Shown here one piece after another: positions 9,390-17,813 of a DNA stretch of 64,000 nt (position 1 is the stretch's first letter; every line of letters begins with the position of its first letter). The notes under the pieces are model-generated. The model did no database searches, had not been told where the DNA came from, and worked only from the letters and a program-made list of their open reading frames with translations. A program made the translations under genes and the position numbers. Origin of the DNA: Adenanthera pavonina (Eukaryota > Streptophyta > Magnoliopsida > Fabales > Fabaceae); NCBI GenBank assembly GCA_026686845.1, contig JAIVEN010000014.1, positions 9,410,001 to 9,474,000 on the forward strand, read 5' to 3'.

Positions 9390-11723
9390 CTATGGGGTAA
9401 AAGAGGACTTAAACTTAATCCCCTTAGGAAGAATTTGTAATCCTTTGGCTAGATGGTATATATCCATACCAATCAAAATATCTTTGTTAGGCAATTGACT
9501 ACCTAACACCCTTGTCCATACTGTACAGTTAGGGAAAAAGTGTATTCCAATCTTTCTCCTGGAAATAAGATTAATGGAAAAGGGATTACCGTCAGCGGCT
9601 GTAAAATATTCCTCATGAGCTTTCCATTCTTCTGGCGGTAAGATATGCGGTTTCATTACACTGCAACAAGAACCAGTGTCAATGAATCCAATGGCCTGCG
9701 TAGGCTTATCATATTTGTCCTTAAGTACTTTGATCTTGACATTTGGCAAAGGAATATTGGACGTTTGAGGACTGACTAGATTGATCCTGCATACTTGTCT
9801 GCTGACTAGGGAATGCTGACAAGGACGTTGAATAGAGAGGGTTTTGTCTTCTTCCTCTGAATCAGAATAGTCATCCTGCGGAACAGCAAAGGCTGTATAT
9901 TCATCTTGTTCATCTTGTTCATCAAGAACGGATTCCAGGTCTTCTTCAGATGATAAGGATAACACCTTAATCATTTTATCCAGCATCTTAATGTCTCTTT
10001 TCGTTTTGTTAGGACATTGTTTAGCAAAATGTCCTGTCTTTCCACAAATGTAACACTTAGAGGATTTCTTTGAGAATGAAGATTTCCTCCTGAAGAATCG
10101 AAATAGTTTCTTCTTCTTCTTCGGATGATAATTCTTTTTAGATGAGAACTTGAAGAAGTAAGACTTCTTTTTGTGGGAAGAACATGAACAGTCTTTTTTG
10201 TCCTTGCACTTGATTTGCAATTCTGGCCTTTTGCAAACCTTTTGTAACTGGACTTTATCTTTCAATACATTCTTCACGAATTTTTGTTGTTCGCATAAGC
10301 GATCCAAAGCAGCAAGAGCAAGCTGATAGATTTCTCCAAGAGATATATTAGTCATATCTCGTTGTAGAACATTTATAGCTTTCTGCAATTCAGGCTGTAA
10401 TTCTTCTGGAAGAGAGGCTATAAAAACATGACGGAGGTTAACATCATTGGCTCCTCCAAGCATATAATACTTCTTTGACATCCGTGTAAAATGTTTCTGC
10501 AAATCACTTCTTTGTAATGAACAGCACTTCATTTCAAAATAATCTTGTCTAGCTCTTTTATCAATAATACTAAAATCACTAATAAACTCCTTGTGGAGAA
10601 TACCCAGAAATTGGGGAATAGTGTATTGAGCCATTTGTAACTTTTGATATTCGCTCAAGCTGGTGAACCATTCGCGAAGATTGCCAGTAAGTCTAGACAG
10701 GAAATTAGATAGCACATCATGTGAATTTGCTTCAGGATCGTTCATCTGAACATCAATCCAAGCACCAAATTCATGCAGCTTTTCTCTCCATCTATGTGGA
10801 GGCAAATCATCAAAAGTGAAGTAAGGGCCATTTACAGGTTTGTGAGTATGAGTCGAATGAGCAGATTGTTCATTCATGGGCTCTAAGGGATCATCAACAA
10901 TTGGAGTGGAAGTTGATTCTTGAGGGGTTGGTTCATTCATCATGTACAGAGGTGGTAAGCTTGCTTCTGATTCTGAAGGATCAAAAGATAATTCGGAAGA
11001 ATTATCCTCAGAGATCTCAAAGTCAGTTGAGGGTTCTGATAACTGTCTAATGGTAGCAATGGACTTGTCTTTTGATAAGGATGGTTGTTCTTTAGGTTGG
11101 GATGGAGTTTCTGTAGGCTCTTGGATTTTCAAGGGTTTAAAGGTAGGTAAAGGATATGAAGTTGAAGGGTCAATGGTTTGATTGACTGGGTAAAGAGGTG
11201 GAAATGTTTGTTCAGGCTGAGGCTGGATTGGTTGAGGCTGAGTTTTGGGTGTTGACTGTTTTCTACTCTTTCTCAGTTGTTGGAAAATGGGGTAATTCAT
11301 TTGGAAAGGTTCTCTGGTGGTTGAAGGAATTGATGGAGTGTATATGGGTGTATAGGTGAAAGGATCTGGAGGGTAGGCTGGTATCTTTGTGGCTAGATCC
11401 CTTTCTATTCTATGCAATTCACTTCTGATATTTTTTAACTCCTGTTCCTTTTGGTGGAATTGTGGACCACTGTATCTAGCTTGGATAAGCTCACGAAGCT
11501 CATGGTCTAGCTGTTGAGCCCGTGCAGAATATTTCAGATACAATTCTTTCACTTGTGATCCAAGACAATCCAGTTTATCAGCAAACTCATCAGTCTTCTC
11601 ATGAAGTTGATCCAACTTCGTGTTGATTCTTTGAAGAACCCTGTTTTGGCTTACTGAGTTCTCAGTTTGCCAATTCAACACTTCTTCAGTTTGAGACAAA
11701 GGCTTTTGACCTTGGGCCGTCAT
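9390..11723 (-). CDS. Viral coat protein and aspartic protease polyprotein
   Basis: This is a 777-codon ORF. Residues ~25-112 look like a coiled coil (HEKTDEFADKLDCL...). Residues ~120-300 are Pro/Ser/Thr-rich. The coat-protein core follows from about residue 300 (WREKLHEFGAWIDVQM; LREWFTSLSEYQKLQM). A Lys/Arg-rich stretch precedes a CCHC zinc knuckle, CYICGKTGHFAKQC, at ~556-569. The retropepsin-like active site FIDTGS is near ~680. In living relatives this part builds the capsid and cleaves the polyprotein. Upstream the movement-protein ORF ends 21 nt away in the same frame; downstream a TAG separates it from RT. Open throughout but probably not expressed as virus. Confidence 0.85.
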   Translation of the reverse strand: MTAQGQKPLSQTEEVLNWQTENSVSQNRVLQRINTKLDQLHEKTDEFADKLDCLGSQVKELYLKYSARAQQLDHELRELIQARYSGPQFHQKEQELKNIRSELHRIERDLATKIPAYPPDPFTYTPIYTPSIPSTTREPFQMNYPIFQQLRKSRKQSTPKTQPQPIQPQPEQTFPPLYPVNQTIDPSTSYPLPTFKPLKIQEPTETPSQPKEQPSLSKDKSIATIRQLSEPSTDFEISEDNSSELSFDPSESEASLPPLYMMNEPTPQESTSTPIVDDPLEPMNEQSAHSTHTHKPVNGPYFTFDDLPPHRWREKLHEFGAWIDVQMNDPEANSHDVLSNFLSRLTGNLREWFTSLSEYQKLQMAQYTIPQFLGILHKEFISDFSIIDKRARQDYFEMKCCSLQRSDLQKHFTRMSKKYYMLGGANDVNLRHVFIASLPEELQPELQKAINVLQRDMTNISLGEIYQLALAALDRLCEQQKFVKNVLKDKVQLQKVCKRPELQIKCKDKKDCSCSSHKKKSYFFKFSSKKNYHPKKKKKLFRFFRRKSSFSKKSSKCYICGKTGHFAKQCPNKTKRDIKMLDKMIKVLSLSSEEDLESVLDEQDEQDEYTAFAVPQDDYSDSEEEDKTLSIQRPCQHSLVSRQVCRINLVSPQTSNIPLPNVKIKVLKDKYDKPTQAIGFIDTGSCCSVMKPHILPPEEWKAHEEYFTAADGNPFSINLISRRKIGIHFFPNCTVWTRVLGSQLPNKDILIGMDIYHLAKGLQILPKGIKFKSSFTP

Positions 11724-11744
11724 TTGGTCCGGATGGATAAAAGG

Positions 11745-13304
11745 TTAGGATGAATATCTGGATGGTTCATTTATTATTCTTTCCAAAGGTGGAAAGTCAT
11801 CTTCGTATTTGGGCCGGATTATTGCTATACAGGGAAGATCTTGAATGGGCTGTATAGGAATAGGCTGTATAACTTGTTTAGGTTTATATGGTGAAAATGT
11901 AAAATCTTGTTCCGAGAACACAGAGGCAGCTAAGTCTGAATGACCTAACTCTTTTAACAGTTGGTGAAAAATGGTTGGTTTAGGTGGAGGTTCTTTATAG
12001 AAAGCTACCCATTTCTTTTTCTTTGGGAAAAATTGTTTAGGACCATGATCAAAATCATAATCCTTATTGGGTTTGGGCTTTTTGCAAGATGGTTTCTGTT
12101 TGAGGTGTGGTGTAGGCAAAGGTTCAGAACACAAGTTCTGTTCAGGCCCAATCCAGTTGTCCCAATCTCCACAACCACAGTCTGGGTCGCATTCTTCATG
12201 GGCTGCGTCCCAAACGAAATGACCGTGCACCTTAGATACAAAACAAGGCTTTGCATTTGCATCTACAGAAAAGACTGGCACTTTTTCCTTATGCTTGTAA
12301 GCAGGTTGAATGGACAAGATTTGACCTTTTGAAAACAAAAGGTTCTGATTTGGTCGCTTGAAAGTTGACTTCACCGTACCATCTTCAAGTCTCTCCAAAA
12401 TAGGAGAATCTACTGTATGAACATCTCTACGTGTGGAGTGAAACTCCCGTTCGTAGTTGTTGATCCACTCGAGAGGCATGATTTGAGCAAGCTCCTCTTC
12501 AGGAATCCTCCTTGGGATTTGTATAATTGAGGTATCCAACTGGTTGGACACCATGTAAAGTGCATCAGTAGTAGAATTTGGAAAACCCAAATTGATTGCA
12601 TGATCTTGCAAACGGTAGATCATTTGATGATGCAAGGTTGCCATAGTGGCACGAGGATCTTGGTCAACTCCATGGATCTGGATTTGCACCTTCAATCTAT
12701 ATGGCAGAGTTTCATCGTCCAACTTCATGTTGAAATCTGGGGCGATGGTCCTTAACACACTTCCGTTGCTGCAAGTGGTAAGTAATGCTCCGATCATTGC
12801 ATTACCATAAGAGGTGTAGGTGGAATCTAGGATGGCTATCCTGGCTGTAGCAGGAAGGCCTTTTCTGCCATGAAGTGTAAGAACCAATCTAATGGCTCCT
12901 ATGTGCAGATAAGTATAACCCTGTTGCTTCCAAGAATTTATCAATGGTTGAAGAATCTCAAGGGTAACATACTGCTCTGCAGTAGTGGCTTTTAAATCAC
13001 ACTGCTCAAGTTTGGAACTTTGAACATACTCTTTGACCTGAGGTCCAGGAGTTTGGACTATTCTGGAGATTCTTTGCCTGAAAGATCTCGCATAAGTTCG
13101 GTCTTGGGAAAATATGGCATATGGACTAAGAAGGGGAAGTTCTGTATTGTCTATTTTTACATTTTCTGGAATATGGGTAATCTCAACAAGATTGTCTATC
13201 TTGTTGGTAAGGGATTTCTTAATAGAAGATGGAAGATTTTCTAGAGAAAAGGAAGATGAAAGGCGAATTGGGTCTAAGGCAGTAGAATTTGAAGTTTCAG
13301 TCAT
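11745..13304 (-). CDS. Viral movement protein
   Basis: A 519-codon ORF. Residues ~95-290 match the caulimovirid movement-protein fold: GAIRLVLTLHGRKGLPATAR, ILDSTYTSYGNAMIGALLTT, TLPYRLKVQIQIHG. The C-terminal third is less conserved and has a cysteine cluster (CDPDCGC) and Pro/Lys-rich stretches. Movement proteins form tubules through plasmodesmata. The ATG at 13304 lies about 63 nt downstream of the primer-binding site in the viral sense, fitting the first ORF of a Petuvirus-like genome. It ends with TAA, and the coat ORF begins 21 nt later in the same frame. Confidence 0.8.
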   Translation of the reverse strand: MTETSNSTALDPIRLSSSFSLENLPSSIKKSLTNKIDNLVEITHIPENVKIDNTELPLLSPYAIFSQDRTYARSFRQRISRIVQTPGPQVKEYVQSSKLEQCDLKATTAEQYVTLEILQPLINSWKQQGYTYLHIGAIRLVLTLHGRKGLPATARIAILDSTYTSYGNAMIGALLTTCSNGSVLRTIAPDFNMKLDDETLPYRLKVQIQIHGVDQDPRATMATLHHQMIYRLQDHAINLGFPNSTTDALYMVSNQLDTSIIQIPRRIPEEELAQIMPLEWINNYEREFHSTRRDVHTVDSPILERLEDGTVKSTFKRPNQNLLFSKGQILSIQPAYKHKEKVPVFSVDANAKPCFVSKVHGHFVWDAAHEECDPDCGCGDWDNWIGPEQNLCSEPLPTPHLKQKPSCKKPKPNKDYDFDHGPKQFFPKKKKWVAFYKEPPPKPTIFHQLLKELGHSDLAASVFSEQDFTFSPYKPKQVIQPIPIQPIQDLPCIAIIRPKYEDDFPPLERIINEPSRYSS

Positions 13305-13366
13305 GATAGAAAGTATCTCTCTCTAATAACCTTACTAACTATGATAATAATCTAACACGAGTATTA

Positions 13367-13379
13367 GGCTCTGATACCA
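13367..13379 (-). promoter_or_regulatory. Viral minus-strand primer-binding site
   Basis: The minus strand reads TGGTATCAGAGCC, a 13-nt match to the initiator tRNA-Met 3' end used by plant pararetroviruses. In caulimovirid virions the minus DNA strand starts here and leaves a discontinuity. Confidence 0.9.
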
Positions 13380-13430
13380 AGTCGGGGTCCCAATCTAATA
13401 ACATAAGAACAAGAGATAAATGAGGGTTAA
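13378..13430. repeat. 53-bp inverted repeat, copy 1
   Basis: The reverse complement of this segment is identical to 16043-16095. It is the viral leader sequence immediately upstream of the primer-binding site, present once in each opposed block. Confidence 0.9.
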
Positions 13431-13434
13431 ATGA

Positions 13435-13460
13435 GGCTTTTAAACCACACTGCTCAAGTT
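13435..13460. repeat. 26-bp movement-gene scrap at the inversion joint
   Basis: This piece (GGCTTTTAAACCACACTGCT and six more bases) matches 12987-13012 inside the movement-protein ORF at 25 of 26 positions, in the same plus orientation. It lies exactly between the two viral blocks. Confidence 0.8.
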
Positions 13461-14545
13461 ACAAAACTGCATTTTGCATACCCAATGCCCAGTACCAGTG
13501 GAGAGTAATGCCATTTGGGCTCAAGCCAGCACCGTCACTATTTCAAAAGGCCATGGTAAGAATTTTCCAGCCCATACTCCATTCGGCCCTGATCTACATA
13601 GATGATATACTTCTATTTTCTGAAACAGAAGAAGCCCACAAACAGCTTCTGGCCCAATTCACCCAATTAGTGAAAAAATATGGGATTATGCTTTCAGCTA
13701 CAAAAAGCCAAATAGGCAAAGCCCAAATCCAATTCCTTGGGAACATCTTTTCCAAAGGAGAATTTCAGCCCAGCCCACATATAGCAACTAAACTGCTAGA
13801 ATTTCCTGACAAACTTACCCATAAACAAATCCAACAGTTTTTGGGAATAGTCAACTACATTAGGGACTTCATTCCACGTGTAATCAAATATACTAGTCCC
13901 TTATCTAAAATGCTCAGGAAGAATCCACCTGTATGGTCAGAGGTACAAACAAAAGCAGTACAAAAGTTAAAAGAGATAGCTCAGCATCCACCACCTCTCA
14001 AGATTCCCGACAAAGGAAATCTTATCCTCCAAACTGATGCCAGCGAGGATTATTGGGGTGCTGTCCTCATTGAGGAAGAAGGAAACAAAAGGAGCTACTG
14101 TTCACATGCCAGTGGACAGTTCAAGGATTCTGAAAAACACTATCATTCAATTTACAAAGAAATCCTTGCAATCAAAAGAGGGATAGAAAAGTTTAGTTTT
14201 TATCTAAGCTTTAACCCTTTCACTGTGGAAATGGACAACACGTCATTTCCAGTAATCCTTGATCAGAAAAAGAAGATGCTCCCAGATAAACAGTTACTCC
14301 GATGGAAGAAATGATTCTCCCGCTATAAATTTACAGTGAAACATATCAAAGGGAAACACAACTTCCTAGCTGACCTTCTTTCTAAACCATCAAAGTCCTC
14401 TAAAGTGAATTTCATCTCCAGAACTCCTTTGTTCATACTCACCATATCCAAAATGTCCTCCTCTGTTCCAGTTTCTCACATTAGTAGAAAAATGGTTTTC
14501 CCCCTGGTTACAAACCAAAAACAGTCCAACAAGTTAATGTTATAG
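13460..14545 (+). pseudogene. Viral reverse transcriptase C-terminal half and RNase H
   Basis: The frame opens at about 13460 with the motif before QWRVMPFGLKPAPS and continues to the catalytic YIDD (about residue 31 from ATG 13508), then QFLGIVNYIRDFIP. RNase H follows with LILQTDASEDYWGAVL, YHSIYKEILAIKRGIEKF and VEMDN, each holding an acidic catalytic residue. An in-frame TGA at 14312-14314 interrupts the RNase H domain. The same frame then continues with HIKGKHNFLADLLSKP, which holds the last acidic residue, to a stop at 14545. Nothing catalytic is missing from the sequence except continuity. Confidence 0.9.
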
Positions 14546-14583
14546 CTCGTTAGTGTCTCTTCCATTATCTTCATCTGTTCTTA

Positions 14584-15516
14584 GAGTCAACTGGTATTCA
14601 AGCCAAACCTGAATACTTTGATCCTGTTTTTTCTTACTTGGTCATTCCCTATGTCAAAGGTCTAATTACTTCTGAGTTTATGTGGTATATGTGGTCATTA
14701 TCATCTCTATATGCATGTGTCATAGCTTTACCTCCAAGGACTACTTATCAGTATTTGACTGATAAGAAGAACACCAAGTAACCATTGTCAACCTTCCTGT
14801 CATGGTATTCCTCCCTTTCTGTTTGGAGAGGAAAGTTGTATAATATTATTAATGAAAATAACTTATGGGATATTCCTGTTCATCAGCAACAGGTTTATTC
14901 ATTTTTTGTTTTGCACAGACCTTATTCTGCAGATCATTTGGGATGTCTCTACACTCCAGTTCAAGCTCACCTATGGGGAACAGCAACACATTGGCCGCTG
15001 AGACAAACTGAAATTATTATAGATTTGAGAAACTTTCTCTTAAATCTTAATAATTTTAAAGGAGACTCTAATAATCTTTCATGCACTTCCCTTGGACCAT
15101 TGCCTAGAGAATTCTATGATCCTAATGAAACGATGACAACAGGTCAAGCCATAGCCTTCGAATGGCCACGGTTAACCTTAGCTCCACCTGAAGCTCCAGA
15201 AGACTCTCCGTCATCATCAAACCCAGCTGTAGTCAATCTCTTTGAGGATGAAGACCCAGAATGGTGCTCAAATCCCACAAAGTTAATTGAGTCACAAGAT
15301 CCAAATGAGTTGGATTCTCAATTCCTCCATGATTTCCTGTCCCCCACTCAGGAAATAGCAATAATCACAAAGGACAATTTTGAAGCTGAGTTGGATCGCA
15401 TCCAGCTGGAAGTTGCACTAAAGAAAGAAAAGAAAAAGAAAAAGGAAGAAAGGAGATTTGAACCGGACATAAAAAACAAAGGTATCCATCATGAGCCTAT
15501 CCATAAGCACTTTTAG
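14584..15516 (+). pseudogene. Uncharacterised ORF downstream of viral RNase H
   Basis: A frame readable from about 14584 (ESTGIQAKPEYFDPV...) is broken by TAA 14779-14781 and then open for 243 codons from ATG 14785 to 15516. It contains aromatic-rich stretches (FLSWYSSLSVWRG, THWPLRQTEIIIDL), an acidic/proline-rich middle (PPEAPEDSPSSSNP) and a Lys/Glu helix near the C-terminus (LEVALKKEKKKKKEERR). Its position after RNase H matches the second ORF of some endogenous caulimovirids, whose function is unknown. I do not recognise the family. Confidence 0.6.
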
Positions 15517-16042
15517 ATATTGTCGTTTGTGCCGACAATTATCTTTTGTAAAATAACTTTATAAATGCGTAGTGAGTCATGTACTTTACTTTATTAAAGT
15601 TTGATGAGTCATGAGTAATGAGTCATACCCACTATAGGTTGTCGGTTTGTAAGTTTGTGAACCCTTTTGCTATATAAGGGTGTGTCTTGTAACATAGAGG
15701 AACAAGTTCTACACTTGAAACCTCATTCTGAAATAAACATGTTTGCTTTCTAAAGTTCTCTCTCTCTCTCTAACTCCAACCTTTCTATGATAATAGTCTA
15801 ACTCTATTAGATTCAAGTATGCTCTACACTTGCCTCTTAGGAGGAACCTGTGTATCAGAAAGAATCGGATCATGATCCTTGTTCTAGTAAAGATTTTATA
15901 ACTCTGTTTCAAGAGTTGATTAGGGTTTACATTGATTGAGAAAGATATGGGTAATCCTAACAGCATCCTGAGTCTCAGTGCCCAGAGAGAGGCCGTTTTT
16001 ACTCGCCGGATGATACCTAGATTACCATGTTCTATCAATTAA
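15517..16042 (+). promoter_or_regulatory. Viral intergenic region: promoter, poly(A) signal, leader
   Basis: Three copies of TGAGTCA (15573-15579, 15605-15611, 15619-15625) precede a TATA box TATATAAG at 15671-15678. An AATAAA lies at 15732-15737, about 60 nt past the TATA box, and a CT-rich leader follows. A poly(A) signal shortly downstream of the start is the pararetrovirus arrangement that makes terminally redundant pregenomic RNA. TGAGTCA is a bZIP-type (GCN4/AP-1) site; its use here is inference. Confidence 0.75.
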
Positions 16043-16095
16043 TTAACCCTCATTTATCTCTTGTTCTTATGTTATTAGATTGGGACCCCGACTTG
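16043..16095. repeat. 53-bp inverted repeat, copy 2
   Basis: Exact reverse complement of 13378-13430. Viral similarity ends here, within two bases of where the primer-binding site would begin. Confidence 0.9.
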
Positions 16096-16353
16096 ATTTT
16101 TCCTCATTTTATCGAATAATTTATTGCTTTTAATTGTTAAAGCTCAATAAGATATTCAAAAATTTTATTAACATGTAAATAAAATCAATATATCAAGCAT
16201 TCGAGGCAAAATTAAATCCCACCTAAGTGAGATAGTAATAAAAATAAATTAACACATATAATAGAAATAAGTTTTTTTTATAGACAAAAAACAAATTCTA
16301 GACATATAGATAATAAAAGAAAAAAAATCATAAAAGTAACAAATGTTCTTAAC

Positions 16354-16558
16354 CTGGCTCAAATATTCTGGTGATAAAAATTGCATTTGGATACCATCAT
16401 ACCATGGTGGATTATAATCCTCTTTTTGGACAATATGGATCATGTCAGGAAGCATAAGAAATAGTGGGGTCTGATTGATGGGATGGAACCCATACATTTT
16501 TCCTTCGGGCCCTGAAGGAATCCTACTATATGGCTGGATCCGAATTCGTGCAAATCCA
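16354..16558 (-). pseudogene. Unidentified exon-like fragment
   Basis: On the minus strand an acceptor-like AG at 16559-16560 is followed by about 68 open codons (GFARIRIQPYSRIPSG, FLMLPDMIHIVQKEDYNPPW, QMQFLSPEYLSQ). They end at a donor-like CAG/GTTAAG at 16353. Residue composition looks like real protein rather than random AT-rich sequence. I cannot name the family. It lies beside the right border of the viral insertion, so it could be a captured or disrupted exon. No adjoining exon was found. Confidence 0.35.
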
Positions 16559-17029
16559 CTTCATCGTTTATGGAATCCATGGAAATCATACAATAATAAA
16601 ATTATGGAGGGACAAAATCCAATTCAAGGAATTTAAATTAGATCAAATTTAAATTAAAAATATTTAAAGATATAATTATTTTTTGTGATAATTCTTGATA
16701 ATAAAATTTAAGGATTTATTATTAGTTCTAAAAAGAGTTACTATTAAATTGTAATAAAAAGTTTAGTTTTAAACTCTCTTATTGCAAAGAAAATTATAGT
16801 TTCAAATCATGTTGATAATATTTTTAAAAACCCAAAAGTATTTAAATTTTAAAAAATACTTTTTTGTCATAGATTAGGATCATCCCTCAAAAAAGGGTCA
16901 ACTTGATTTTTATAGGTTAACTCATCACAAGTCAGGCTTGAAAAGCCATTTTAAAATGAACATCATTTTTTAGGTCTAACTTATAAGCATGTATATTTTT
17001 TTAATTTTAAATTATTTTTTTGCATGAAA

Positions 17030-17066
17030 ATCAAATGTCTTTTTTTTTCTAAACATATCAAATGTC
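17030..17066. repeat. Micro-insertion with 10-bp direct repeats
   Basis: ATCAAATGTC at 17030-17039 and 17057-17066 flanks a 17-bp insert of T9 plus CTAAACAT. Confidence 0.7.
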
Positions 17067-17273
17067 ATTTAACCTTGACTATATAATATAATTTTTACAA
17101 TATAAATCTATCTATAATTTTACCTTCACTATATAATTAAATTGAAGTTCATATAATTCTAATTAATGTCATCAATTCACAAGTCAAAATGAAAGTTTAA
17201 AAATAATGTTTAAATTTTACAATTCAATATTTATACATTCACTAAAGTTCAAATACAATGTTTGAATTTTTCT

Positions 17274-17311
17274 CATTTAAATTGCTGATAAAAAAAATTC
17301 CCATTTAAATT
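17274..17311. repeat. Micro-insertion with 10-bp direct repeats
   Basis: CATTTAAATT at 17274-17283 and 17302-17311 flanks 18 bp containing an A8 run (GCTGATAAAAAAAATTCC). Confidence 0.6.
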
Positions 17312-17813
17312 CAATTCATTATCATCATAAATAACAATATTTAAAATTTTATCCTATGAACAAGATTCATTGACGTTTTGAACTTTATGAGAGGTTTTTT
17401 TTTTTCAATTTTTTAAGAAGGGCTAACGAGCTAGCCCTTTTTTAATCGGACTCAAACTCTGAGCTTGCTTCTTTTTTTGGGCTAATCAGGTTACCCCATC
17501 GAACTCGGCCTAAATTTCCAACTCTACTTGCCAACAATAAGGATTAATTTTCATTAAAGTACTAAGAGTAAAAGATATATTCCTCTCAATTAAGTTTTTT
17601 ATATATATAAAAATTAAAAATCAAACTCCTAATTACTTGCTATGGGTAAAAACTTCTATTACTTATGTCATTCTGAGTTAGTTTAAAAATGTTCTTATAA
17701 TTAATTTCCATTTGTATTCTTATAAATAGAGTTGGAAACAAAAGTCTAACCTAATAGATGAGCCCATTTAACAAAAAAGAAAAGAAAAGAAAAGAGATAT
17801 GGGTTGAGTTTAA

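Larger units (their letters stand above)
8883..16095. mobile_element. Endogenous caulimovirid (pararetrovirus), split and inverted
   Basis: Caulimoviridae-type modules lie in two opposed blocks. The minus-strand block (13435 down to 8883) reads primer-binding site, movement protein, coat protein with CCHC knuckle, aspartic protease, and the start of reverse transcriptase. The plus-strand block (13460 to 16095) reads the rest of RT, RNase H, a downstream ORF, then promoter and poly(A) signals up to the primer-binding site. The blocks meet inside RT with at most a few codons lost. Together they span about 7.2 kb, near a full caulimovirid genome. Module order MP-CP-PR-RT-RH resembles Petuvirus or Florendovirus, but genus was not resolved. 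Frame-breaking stops are present. Confidence 0.9.
16559..17813. other. AT-rich DNA without genes
   Basis: Nothing coding was seen. Two micro-insertions with direct repeats occur at 17030-17066 and 17274-17311. Confidence 0.6.
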
